From NCBI GenBank assembly GCA_023432465.1, contig JAEYUO010000030.1, positions 1 to 23,267 on the forward strand: a stretch of DNA of 23,267 nt, written 5' to 3'. Below the pieces are notes generated by a model, which did no database searches, was not told where the DNA came from, and saw only the letters and a list, made by a program, of their open reading frames with translations. Every line of letters starts with the position of its first letter. The stretch's first letter is position 1. Made by a program: the position numbers and the translations under genes. Positions 6,264 through 13,445 of the stretch are shown here, one piece after another. This stretch comes from Planctomycetota bacterium. Lineage in GTDB: Bacteria > Planctomycetota > Phycisphaerae > Phycisphaerales > UBA1924.

Positions 6264-7010
6264 ATGCTCGCCATCTTCGACATCGACGGCACACTCATCC
6301 GCAGCACCCACGTTGACGACGAGTGCTTCACCATCGCCATGGACCGCGTGCTGGGCATCCGCGGCTTCGATACCGACTGGGCGAACTACACGCACTCGAC
6401 TGATGACGGGCTGATCCTTGAGATCGTCGAGCGCTACGGGCGCTTCACCCCTTCGCCGCGGCAGATCGACGACGCCAAAGCCGAGTTCTTCGCGCAGCTC
6501 CGGCGGGCCGTCGGGGCGGCCATCGCGGGCGCGACCAGCCCCTGCACCCAGATCGATGGCGTTGCCCGCATGCTCGATGCCGTGCGGTCGCGCGGAGGCT
6601 GGAGCGTCGGCATCTCCAGCGGGACATCCGCCGAGGCGGCGGCCATCAAGCTTGGCGCGGCGGGCCTCTCGCTCGATGGCCTGCCCGCAACGTTCTCGCA
6701 TCGCTGCCCGCGCACACACGCGCCGGCATCGCGCGCGCAGATCATCCGCTGCACGCGGGAGAAGACGCTCGCGCAGTCACAGCATGCGGACTTACACCCG
6801 ACCGCTTTGTCCGCACGCGCCGTGCGCACGGTCTATGTTGGCGACGGGCTGTGGGACCTGCGCGCAGCGCGCGACCTGGGCATCGGCTTTGTCGGTGTCC
6901 GTCACGATGCCGATGAAACCAAACTCCGCGCTGAGGGTGCAACACGGATCGTTCATCACTACCGCGACCTGCCCGGGTTTCTCGCGCACCTTGAGGAGGC
7001 CGCGGCATGA
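6264..7010 (+). CDS. HAD-superfamily hydrolase (phosphatase-like)
   Basis: 248 residues. Motif I is DIDGT (6-10) with nucleophile Asp6 and acid/base Asp8. Motif II is ISSGTS (117-122). Motif IV is VGDGLWD (192-198) with Asp194 and Asp198 for Mg2+. A helical cap lies between motif I and II (~15-90), as in phosphoglycolate-phosphatase/beta-phosphoglucomutase-like enzymes. Substrate cannot be told. No Shine-Dalgarno is visible because the palindromic repeat ends just upstream; translation may be leaderless or depend on that structure. The stop overlaps the next start (ATGA, 7007-7010), so the two are co-translated. Confidence 0.88.
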   Translation: MLAIFDIDGTLIRSTHVDDECFTIAMDRVLGIRGFDTDWANYTHSTDDGLILEIVERYGRFTPSPRQIDDAKAEFFAQLRRAVGAAIAGATSPCTQIDGVARMLDAVRSRGGWSVGISSGTSAEAAAIKLGAAGLSLDGLPATFSHRCPRTHAPASRAQIIRCTREKTLAQSQHADLHPTALSARAVRTVYVGDGLWDLRAARDLGIGFVGVRHDADETKLRAEGATRIVHHYRDLPGFLAHLEEAAA

Positions 7011-7336
7011 CGGCACCCTCCCCGCGCGCGTTGCCGCCGTACCTCGCGCCCGATCCGGCCGCGACGCCCGGCGCGCCGGCGTGCCTTCTGCACATCAAGG
7101 CGGTGCCCGGTGCCAAGCGCGATGAGATCGCCGGTCCGCTGGGCGATCGCCTGAAGGTGCGCATCAGTGCGCCGCCGGAAGGCGGCCGCGCGAACAAGGC
7201 GATCTGTGCGCTGATCGCCGTGCGTGTCGGCATCCGTGCGGGCGCGGTGTCCGTCGTGCGGGGGCAGACGAATCCGGAGAAGACACTCCGTATTGCGGGC
7301 GTTCCCGCCGAGGTTGCGGCTGAGCGGCTGGCGTGA
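7007..7336 (+). CDS. DUF167 / UPF0235 (YggU-like) family protein
   Basis: 109 residues. Carries the family signatures KAVPGAKRDEI (~28-38), LKVRISAPPEGGRANKA (~48-64) and a terminal RGQTNPEKTLRI. Members are small cytosolic alpha/beta proteins found in bacteria, archaea and eukaryotes without a settled function. GAGGAGG (6991-6997) precedes the ATG, which overlaps the HAD gene stop by four bases. The N-terminal ~20 residues are a Pro-rich extension. The frame ends at TGA 7334-7336. Confidence 0.88.
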   Translation: MTAPSPRALPPYLAPDPAATPGAPACLLHIKAVPGAKRDEIAGPLGDRLKVRISAPPEGGRANKAICALIAVRVGIRAGAVSVVRGQTNPEKTLRIAGVPAEVAAERLA

Positions 7337-7515
7337 TCGCGGAGGCGATCCGGTCGCTGGCCGTTCGGGCCTTGTGAGGAACACTCTGTTTATCGGGTCC
7401 TTGACCACTTCTTTCTTGGCGCAGCCCGGAGGGCGTGTTCTACTTATTGCAGGCTGAGCGGGCCATTCGTGCAGGGATGGCCCCGCGGCGCGACATTGGT
7501 GGAGAGGCCGGGCAC

Positions 7516-7533
7516 GCGCGACGATCGTCGCGC
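7516..7533. promoter_or_regulatory. 18-bp perfect palindrome upstream of GC-dockerin gene
   Basis: gcgcgacga followed directly by its reverse complement tcgtcgcgc, ending 15 bases before the GGAGGAG ribosome binding site of the gene at 7564. A perfect palindrome of this length with no loop fits a dimeric repressor operator better than an RNA hairpin. It lies in a 227-base gap (7337-7563) with no other convincing gene. Confidence 0.35.
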
Positions 7534-7563
7534 CACGAATGCCGCGGCGGAGGAGTGAAGGTG

Positions 7564-8637
7564 ATGCGATCGTTGACCCGTTTCGTGCTCGTGCTTGTCG
7601 CTGCTGTGCTCGGGTTTGTCGTTCCGGCACAGGCGTCGGTTCACCTGATGCAGATCGAGCAGCTCATCGGCGGCGTCAACGGCGACACGAGCGCGCAGGC
7701 GATCCAGCTTCGCATGCGGAGCAACGGCCAGAACCTCGCGACCGGCGCGCGCCTCCGCGCGTGGGACGCGAACGGCATGAACCCGATCATTGTGTACTCC
7801 TTCCCGGGCAGCGTGCCGAACGGCACTGCGGGCTCGCGCATCCTGCTGTGCACGCCCTCGTTCATCGCGCAGACATCGCCCGCCGCGGTGGCGGACGGGA
7901 TCATCGCCACCCCGATCCCGGCGTCGTATCTCGCCGCGGGCAAGCTCACATTTGAGCTCGGCGCCACGATCTACTGGTCGGTGGCGTGGGGTGGCTATGC
8001 CGGTCCAAACACGGGAAGCACGATCAACGATCCGAACGGCCAGTTCTCGCCGGCGTTTGCGCTCCCCCTGCCCAGCACCGACACCAGCGCGTTGCAGTTC
8101 CAGGGCATCTTCAGCGCACAGAGCTCAAACAACGCCGCGGACTACATGATCACCGCGGGCTCATCGATGTGGGTGAACAACGCGGGCCTGAGCTTCCAGC
8201 TTGGCATGACGGACCCGGTCGGCCGCTGCTGCCTGCCGGGGGATACGTGCCAGGTCCTGACCAGCGTGGCCTGCGCAACCGCCGGCGGCACATGGACGGC
8301 CGATGCCGCGTGCGACGAGGGCGCGTGCGCAAGCGACCTCGCCGGCGCGTGCTGCCAGGGCTCGGTGTGCACCGTCCGCACGCTTGCTGAGTGTGGATCG
8401 GTCGGGGGCTCGTTCCGCGGCGAGTCCACCGCCTGCACCAGCGGCGCGCCGAACAACTTCGTGGAGTGCTGCCGCGCGAACTTCGATGAAGAGAACGGCC
8501 TCGGCGTGCCGGACATCTTCGCGTTCCTCGCGGAGTGGTTCGCCAGCGGCGACCGCGCGGACTATGACGGGAACGGCACGCGCGAAGTCGCGGATATCTT
8601 CGCGTTCCTCGCGGCGTGGTTTGCGGGATGCTCGTGA
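7564..8637 (+). CDS. Secreted GC-type dockerin-domain protein
   Basis: 357 residues from ATG 7564 (GGAGGAG at 7549-7555); GTG at 7561 is also possible. Signal peptide 1-24 (RFVLVLVAAVLGFVV, cleavage after AQA). Residues ~25-218 form a beta-rich domain of unknown function (HLMQIEQLIGGVNGDTSAQA...). Two Cys-rich modules follow (~220-256 and ~259-293), each beginning with a CC pair and containing AGG or VGG plus two later cysteines. The C-terminus (~300-357) has two EF-hand-like dockerin repeats, one with VPDIFAFLAEWF and a second with DYDGNGTREVADIFAFLAAW ending FAGC. The protein is extracytoplasmic, and the dockerin is presumed to attach it to a surface partner. No enzymatic motif seen. Confidence 0.85.
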   Translation: MRSLTRFVLVLVAAVLGFVVPAQASVHLMQIEQLIGGVNGDTSAQAIQLRMRSNGQNLATGARLRAWDANGMNPIIVYSFPGSVPNGTAGSRILLCTPSFIAQTSPAAVADGIIATPIPASYLAAGKLTFELGATIYWSVAWGGYAGPNTGSTINDPNGQFSPAFALPLPSTDTSALQFQGIFSAQSSNNAADYMITAGSSMWVNNAGLSFQLGMTDPVGRCCLPGDTCQVLTSVACATAGGTWTADAACDEGACASDLAGACCQGSVCTVRTLAECGSVGGSFRGESTACTSGAPNNFVECCRANFDEENGLGVPDIFAFLAEWFASGDRADYDGNGTREVADIFAFLAAWFAGCS

Positions 8638-8707
8638 TACCGGCAGGATGAAGGCTTCCGGCTGCCACAGCGCGGCAGCGATCGTCACCTGCGCTGGCCG
8701 AGCGAAC

Positions 8708-8736
8708 TTCCGGCCTGAGCCGGCGTACCATATATA
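8708..8736 (+). promoter_or_regulatory. Candidate promoter for tmRNA
   Basis: TTCCGG (8708-8713), 17-base spacer, TATATA (8731-8736). Predicted start is near 8743, a few bases before the mature tmRNA 5' end at 8751, consistent with RNase P trimming. The -35 box is weak. A small hairpin (ccggcctgagccgg, 8710-8723) overlaps it. Confidence 0.4.
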
Positions 8737-8750
8737 CATCTTTGACAACT

Positions 8751-9103
8751 GGGGCCGAACCGGCTATCGACCGGGCAGGGAAGGCTTGGTGTTGCGCGTC
8801 CAGGTGTGTGCAGGCCTGGTAAAACCGCACACAAAACCAGTAGCTGGCAACAGCAACTACGCTCTCGCGGCCTAATTCAGGCTGCGCGTTCCGCACTCGA
8901 CGCCCAATAGGGTGCGGAATGAAGACATTGGGCTGGCTCACAAGTGGCGCCCCCGGGCGCGTGAGTAAGAAATCAGCTGGGGGCTGGGTTTCTGCGGAGA
9001 TTGCCGACCGTCGCCGCAGCGACCGAGATCAATGGATCGGACACACGCGTAGACGCATCTTGCTGACTGTCCCGGCACGGGGGTTCAACTCCCCCCGGCT
9101 CCA
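8751..9103 (+). ncRNA. ssrA: tmRNA (transfer-messenger RNA), one-piece
   Basis: The 5' end GGGGCCG (8751-8757) pairs with CGGCTCC (9096-9102) as a seven-base-pair acceptor stem with one G-U pair and discriminator A9103. A T-arm with GTTCAAC lies at 9083-9089. CCA is not encoded (ctt follows), so it would be added by the CCA enzyme. The tag frame resumes at GCT 8843 and reads AGNSNYALAA, then TAA 8873-8875, a canonical ssrA degradation tag ending ALAA. tmRNA with SmpB rescues ribosomes stalled on broken mRNAs and marks the products for proteolysis. The gene is intact and followed by a strong terminator; nothing suggests use as an integration site. Confidence 0.95.
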
Positions 9104-9116
9104 CTTCCAAACCGCA

Positions 9117-9156
9117 CGCAAGGCCTGCTCATCACGAGCAGGCCTTGTGCGTTTTT
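9117..9156 (+). terminator. Rho-independent terminator of tmRNA
   Basis: An 11-bp perfect stem (aaggcctgctc at 9120-9130, gagcaggcctt at 9136-9146, loop atcac), extendable by about three pairs, with TTTTT at 9152-9156. It lies immediately after the tmRNA. The tail serves the plus strand. The convergent gene stops at 9233, so the stem might also affect that transcript. Confidence 0.9.
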
Positions 9157-9232
9157 GGCCGCGCACCTACTTCACACGCCGGCAAGGTCCCCCGCTTCTC
9201 AGGGCCCCGGCACGCCGCCCACGACTTGGGCA

Positions 9233-9838
9233 TCACGCGGCCTTTGCGCCGCCGCGCCCGCGGAACAGCCTGAGCAGCTTTGCCCCGGTGGCGATCATTA
9301 CCAGCAACGCGATGCCGGTGAACAGCACGTAGTACAGGCGGTAGTCCTTGCCGAAGAGCAGTGTGCCCTGATGGATATCGATCAGCCACTGCGCCCGCTC
9401 CTTGGGCCAGCCCAGCCACGACTGCGAAAGCCGGAACCCGATCCCCGTCAGCGCGGTCACCGCCAGCGGCAGCACGAGCACGATCGACGCGATCCGGTGG
9501 AACCACCGCACAGTCCGCCGCGGCGGGTGCGAGCGTGCGCCGCCAGAACCCCCACTCCCGCGGCCGCCCGGAAAGTCGCTCCGCCGCCACATCGTCACGC
9601 CGCTCACGATCAGCAGCAGAAGGCCCCCGCCGGTGAGCAGCACATAGAACGGCGCGATCGCATCCCCGAGGTACGCACCCTCGTGGATCGACCGCACCAT
9701 CTTCCCCGTCTCATCCGACATCTTGAACCAGTTGCGCCCCACGCGATAGGTCAGGCCCGTGATCGCCGTGATCGCGAGCAGCGGGATGAGCACGAGCGCG
9801 ATGCGACGATGGACGGTGCGGAAGAAGAGCGACTTCAT
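9233..9838 (-). CDS. Four-TM PepSY-TM-like membrane protein with internal duplication
   Basis: 201 residues from ATG 9838 (MKSLFFRTVHRRIAL), with GAGGT upstream on the minus strand; a longer frame to 9910 adds a poorly supported tail. Four TM helices at ~13-31, 62-83, 113-136 and 168-189. The halves are homologous: RTVHRRIALVLIPLLAITA with IHEG and FYVLL in half one, RWFHRIASIVLVLPLAVTAL with IHQG and YYVLF in half two. Each half keeps two histidines at matching places (His10/His52, His114/His156), near membrane edges. This resembles the PepSY-associated TM family, linked to iron-siderophore reduction and membrane redox. A Gly/Ser-rich cytosolic linker (~89-106) joins the halves. Convergent with the tmRNA. 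Confidence 0.75.
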   Translation of the reverse strand: MKSLFFRTVHRRIALVLIPLLAITAITGLTYRVGRNWFKMSDETGKMVRSIHEGAYLGDAIAPFYVLLTGGGLLLLIVSGVTMWRRSDFPGGRGSGGSGGARSHPPRRTVRWFHRIASIVLVLPLAVTALTGIGFRLSQSWLGWPKERAQWLIDIHQGTLLFGKDYRLYYVLFTGIALLVMIATGAKLLRLFRGRGGAKAA

Positions 9839-10548
9839 GCTGACCTCGGAGCGTGACTGGCGGCCGGGCGACACTTTCACGATGGGCCGATGCGTCCCCG
9901 CGAGTGTCATCGGTCATCGTTGGGCGCAGCCGTCAAGGCAAGCCGGTCCGGGCCGGCCCCGCCGGATGCGCCAAGGCGCCACCCTTCGCGCGAATGTCCT
10001 CCGCGGTTGGCATGCCAGCGGGCAAGTGTCGAGCGTCCCACGAATGGGTCACAATTTCTTTTCTGCCCACAACTGTCCCACACTCGCGTTCGCAATGCGA
10101 TGGCACGAACACGCCCCGAGTGATGCAGGCGCAGAACATGCGCAACATACGAACACCAATCATGCAGGTACGGATCTAATCCACCTACTAAGGGGACTAC
10201 CCGACGCAATGTGAGAGAGCAACACGCAACTTTGGCCGCTCGCGATCACTCTTGCTTGCGCGCGAGATCGTTACCAGAGGCCGATTTCAGAGGCCGCGAT
10301 TGCCGTGGAATCCGTCCTTTGTTGACCGCCCTGCACGCTCAGACTACCTTGCAGTACTCGAAACGCAGGGGTTCGGACGCGCGGAGGCCACTCCTCGTGG
10401 AAACAGAAACGAGACTTGACCAGCACGGTCGGCACAAAGCCATGACCGCTTCAATGCAGGCTTGCCGGTCAAGCAAAGGCCCCGTACGGCGTGGTGGCGT
10501 CGCCCCGTGGGCCTCAACAGTCAAAGCCAGCACCAAGGAGAACGGATC
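9839..10548. other. 710-base non-coding gap between divergent genes
   Basis: No frame shows protein-like composition or a credible start with ribosome binding site. Composition around 10040-10260 appears less GC-rich than neighbours (stretches such as cacaatttcttttctg). It holds the divergent promoter region of the PepSY-TM-like gene and the DUF11 lipoprotein gene, and could hide a small RNA. No repeat or recognisable riboswitch was seen. Confidence 0.5.
10322..10350 (+). promoter_or_regulatory. Candidate sigma70 promoter upstream of the DUF11 lipoprotein
   Basis: TTGACC (10322-10327), 17-base spacer, TACCTT (10345-10350). Start predicted near 10357, giving a ~190-base untranslated leader before the ATG at 10549. 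The long leader could carry regulation, but no clear structure was identified. Confidence 0.4.
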
Positions 10549-12186
10549 ATGAGCATGAAGAGTTGGATCACGAGAGCGTGCGTCGGCGCGCTCCTTCTGT
10601 CGGGCCTGTCGGCGTGCAACAACGACGGGCAGAAGGCCCAGCAGACCCCCCAGGACTACTGGTACACGTACCCCACCGATAACGGCGATGGCAGCGCGCG
10701 TCCGGCCCCTGCGCCCCGTGCGACCACCCCCGCCCCAGCGCCCGCCGCGCAGCCGCGGGCAACCACCCCCGCCCCCGCGCCCCGCATGGGCTCCAGCGTG
10801 ATGTACCTCCCCACCGGCGAGCGCGCCACCTCGGCCATCATGGTCGAGCGCACCAGCCCGGGTGAGGTCGTCGCCGGTTCCAACTTCACCTACGACATCA
10901 TCGTCACCAACCTGACGGACATGTCGCTCAACAGCGTCCTCCTCACCGATCAGCCCTCGGGCAACTTCCGCTTCGTCTCGGCCGACCCGGCCCCCAAGAC
11001 CAGCGGCAACATCTACTCCTGGGAGCTGGGCAACCTCGCCGGCCGCCAGAGCAAGACCGTCCGCATCACCGGCAACGCCCCCGGCGCCGGCACCATCACC
11101 CACTGCTGCGAGGTCGCGTACAACAACGCCCTCTGCCAGACGATCAACGTCGTCCAGCCCGCCCTCCGCATCGTCAAGACCATCACCCCCGCCGACATCA
11201 CCGTCTGCGACACGGCGACCGTCAAGATCGATGTCACCAACACCGGCTCGGGCGCGGCCCGGAACGTGAAGGTCCGCGATCCCCTGCCTACCGGCATGAT
11301 GACCGCCGACAACAAGTCCAACGTCGAGTTTGATGCCGGCACCCTCGCCAGCAACCAGACCCGCTCCTTCACCTTCCCGGTCAAGGTCAGCAAGACCGGC
11401 TCCTACTCCAACAAGGCCATGGCCACCGCCGATGGCAACCTCTCCGCCGAGAGCGCGGCCGTCGCCCTCAAGGCCACCCAGCCCGTCCTCGAGGCCAAGG
11501 CCGAGTGCCCCACCGGCCTGCTGATCGGCCGCCCCGCGACCGTCAAGTTCACCGTCAGCAACAAGGGCGATGCGGCCTGCAAGGCCACGACCTTCCGCGC
11601 CCCGATCCCCGCCGGCACCACCTTCGTCTCGGCTGACAACGGCGGCACCGCCGCCGCGGGCACCGTGACCTGGAACCTCGGCGAGATCGCCCCCGGCGCT
11701 TCCCGCATGGTCTCCATGCAGCTCCGCACCGCCGGCGCTGGCCAGGTCTCCGTCTCCGGCACCGCCGCCTGCACCTGTGCAGAGGCCGTCACCGCGACGT
11801 GCACCTTCGGCGTCACCGGCTCGCCGGACATCGGCACCCTGCTGACCGATGACGACGGCGTCGTCATCGTCGGCGACGACCACATCTTCCGCTACGAGGT
11901 TGAGAACCAGGGCCAGGTCGATCTGACCAACGTGAGCGTGATCGTCACCCTCCCCGATGGCATGACCTTCCTCTCCAGCACCGCCCCGAAGGCCCCGGCC
12001 GTCGCGGGCAACAAGCTCACCTTCACCGGCGTCACCGGCATCCTGAAGCCGGGCGAGAAGCGTGCCTTCACGCTCACCGTCCGCGCCACCACCGCCGGCG
12101 AGAAGCTCGTGATCTCCGAGACCACCTGCGACCAGCTCAAGACCCCGGTCCGCGATGACGAGCTGACCTTCTTCGTCGATCGCTAA
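10549..12186 (+). CDS. DUF11-repeat envelope lipoprotein (OmcB-like)
   Basis: 545 residues; AAGGAG (10535-10540) eight bases before ATG 10549. Residues 1-23 are a lipoprotein signal ending LSAC (lipidated Cys23, followed by Asn-Asn, so probably outer membrane). A Pro/Ala/Thr-rich spacer (50-80) precedes four Ig-like DUF11 repeats at ~97-202, 205-308, 313-420 and 428-540, each with the [YF]xIxVxN pattern. Paired cysteines occur near repeat edges (CC at 186-187, C196, C220, C320, C344, C408, C410, C418, C527). Arrangement and details such as CAEAVT and a terminal PVRDDEL resemble, from memory, chlamydial OmcB, the disulfide-linked envelope protein. Strongly C-ending codons and a strong terminator suggest high expression. 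Likely a periplasmic structural protein in place of or alongside peptidoglycan. Confidence 0.82.
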   Translation: MSMKSWITRACVGALLLSGLSACNNDGQKAQQTPQDYWYTYPTDNGDGSARPAPAPRATTPAPAPAAQPRATTPAPAPRMGSSVMYLPTGERATSAIMVERTSPGEVVAGSNFTYDIIVTNLTDMSLNSVLLTDQPSGNFRFVSADPAPKTSGNIYSWELGNLAGRQSKTVRITGNAPGAGTITHCCEVAYNNALCQTINVVQPALRIVKTITPADITVCDTATVKIDVTNTGSGAARNVKVRDPLPTGMMTADNKSNVEFDAGTLASNQTRSFTFPVKVSKTGSYSNKAMATADGNLSAESAAVALKATQPVLEAKAECPTGLLIGRPATVKFTVSNKGDAACKATTFRAPIPAGTTFVSADNGGTAAAGTVTWNLGEIAPGASRMVSMQLRTAGAGQVSVSGTAACTCAEAVTATCTFGVTGSPDIGTLLTDDDGVVIVGDDHIFRYEVENQGQVDLTNVSVIVTLPDGMTFLSSTAPKAPAVAGNKLTFTGVTGILKPGEKRAFTLTVRATTAGEKLVISETTCDQLKTPVRDDELTFFVDR

Positions 12187-12227
12187 ACCGCCTCGAAACC
12201 TACCGAAGCTACTTCAACGACACCACG

Positions 12228-12261
12228 ACGCCGCGATCCGAAAGGGTCGCGGCGTTTTTTT
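12228..12261 (+). terminator. Strong intrinsic terminator of the DUF11 lipoprotein
   Basis: acgccgcgatcc (12228-12239), GAAA tetraloop, gggtcgcggcgt (12244-12255): a 12-bp stem with one G-T pair. It is followed by an uninterrupted T-run to 12261. It begins 42 bases after the stop codon. Confidence 0.92.
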
Positions 12262-12321
12262 GTGTGATTGCGCACCGGCTCCGTCGTCGCTCCACACCCG
12301 GCGACGAACGTCCGACAGCAG

Positions 12322-12383
12322 TCGGCGGCGACAGACCATCCAAGTCGCGGGAAATCCCTGTCGCATCCGGTTGTCGCCGCCGA
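12322..12383. repeat. 12-bp inverted repeat with 38-base interior
   Basis: tcggcggcgaca (12322-12333) and tgtcgccgccga (12372-12383) are perfect reverse complements. The interior contains a smaller GGG-AAAT-CCC hairpin and gcg/cgc pairs that could stack. This would give a compact stem-loop in the gap between the DUF11 gene and the next GC-dockerin gene (12187-12571, otherwise empty apart from a terminator and promoter). It could be a small structured RNA, a miniature repeat or an operator pair. Confidence 0.45.
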
Positions 12384-12470
12384 ACGTGAAATCACGCGGC
12401 GCTTTGAGTGCTTCCCGCCGCTGAACTACCCAGCTTCACACGGACGATGCACGCACGAACGAGCATTTTG

Positions 12471-12499
12471 TTCGCATCGGGCGTAGGGCCGATTACAAT
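12471..12499 (+). promoter_or_regulatory. Candidate promoter for the second GC-dockerin gene
   Basis: TTCGCA (12471-12476), 17-base spacer, TACAAT (12494-12499). Predicted start is near 12506, ~65 bases before the GTG start. The same TACAAT -10 box occurs before the methyltransferase gene. Confidence 0.45.
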
Positions 12500-12571
12500 C
12501 TCGATCCCGCCGCGCGCCCGCGTCCGCCGGCATTGTCCTCTGGGGGCAGGGGGTCTATACGGAGATCGATC

Positions 12572-13363
12572 GTGAAGCACCCGCGTCCGCACGCCTCTGC
12601 CTGTCTTCTCGCCGCGCTCACCATGCTCGCGCTCGTGACCTCCGCCCGCGCGGACGTAACGTACCGCTTGCTGGACTACCCGAACCTGCAACAGGGCGCG
12701 ACGCTCTCGGGCAGCATCACCGTGGTCGATACCGCCGCCGACGACTCACTGCTGCAGGCCGCCGAGATCGTTCACTGGACGTTCACGCTCACCAAGGGCG
12801 CGGACACGGTCACAGTCGATTCCACCACGCAGGGCACAACCCTGAGCCTGAACGGGACGGTCGTGATCACCCCGTCCGATATCCTGCTTCCCCGCCCGCT
12901 CCCCTGTTCGTCCAGCGACAATCAACTGCGGCTTGCGGACTATTCCCTGTCGCCCAGTATCTCGGGCGGTCTGTTGAACTGGCAGCGAACCAACGATCTC
13001 TTTAACCCGTGTAACATCGGTACTGACATCTATCGTGCGAGCGATTTGCGGGGAACTTCCCCGTCGGAAGACGATGTGACCTATTGGCAAGCCTCCGGCC
13101 CATCGCTTGTCCTAGGAAATCCGGACCCGTGGCGGATCGCCACCGCCACTCCATACGGCGCGTGCTGCAATCCCACGAACGGCGGCTGCGTCGTGCTGTC
13201 ACCCGCCGACTGCGCGGCCTTCGGCGGCGTTTTCGCCGGCATCGATGTTGCATGCGACGCTGCCGGCTGCACCGCGTGCCCGGCCGACTTCAACAACGAT
13301 GGCAATGTCACCGTGCCGGACATCTTCGCCTTCCTCGCGGCGTGGTTCTCCGGATGCCCGTAA
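12572..13363 (+). CDS. Secreted GC-type dockerin-domain protein (second)
   Basis: 263 residues from GTG 12572, chosen because GGAG (12561-12564) lies seven bases upstream; the frame extends to 12533 without support. Signal peptide 1-27 (cleavage after ARA). Residues ~28-205 are a beta-rich domain of unknown function, starting DVTYRLLDYPNLQQGATLSG, like host-secreted proteins predicted only from planctomycetes. One Cys-rich module (~205-241, GACC ... C ... FGG ... C ... GC) precedes a single dockerin repeat (~244-263): ADFNNDGNVTVPDIFAFLAA, then WFSGCP. The EF-hand-like loop DFNNDGNVTVPD should bind Ca2+. The architecture mirrors the C-terminal half of the protein at 7564-8637, though the N-terminal domains look unrelated. 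Confidence 0.83.
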   Translation: MKHPRPHASACLLAALTMLALVTSARADVTYRLLDYPNLQQGATLSGSITVVDTAADDSLLQAAEIVHWTFTLTKGADTVTVDSTTQGTTLSLNGTVVITPSDILLPRPLPCSSSDNQLRLADYSLSPSISGGLLNWQRTNDLFNPCNIGTDIYRASDLRGTSPSEDDVTYWQASGPSLVLGNPDPWRIATATPYGACCNPTNGGCVVLSPADCAAFGGVFAGIDVACDAAGCTACPADFNNDGNVTVPDIFAFLAAWFSGCP

Positions 13364-13415
13364 GCACGGGCCGCTGCGGATCCGCATCGAGCAGACAAAC
13401 GACGCAACGAACACG

Positions 13416-13443
13416 GGCGGCGCGTGCTGAAGCACGTGCCGCC
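13416..13443. terminator. Bidirectional hairpin between convergent genes
   Basis: ggcggcgcgtgc (13416-13427), loop tgaa, gcacgtgccgcc (13432-13443): a 12-bp stem with one wobble pair. It sits between the stop of the GC-dockerin gene and the stop of gatB (13446), which converge. The T-run is poor (tgtcattt), so it may slow or block transcription from both sides rather than act as a classic terminator. Confidence 0.65.
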
Positions 13444-13445
13444 TG

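Noticed and set aside
8742..8747. TTGACA as a -35 box for tmRNA
   Set aside because: It lies four bases before the mature tmRNA 5' end, too close to drive it; the TATATA box at 8731 fits better.
8751..9103. tmRNA gene as integration site of the mobile element
   Set aside because: The 3' end is intact, no duplicated 3' fragment and no integrase nearby; the recombinase is of serine type and ~6 kb away.
10339..11883. Gly/Asp/Ala-rich minus-strand frame opposite the DUF11 lipoprotein
   Set aside because: Mirror of repeated GCC/GTC/ACC codons on the plus strand, not a real protein.
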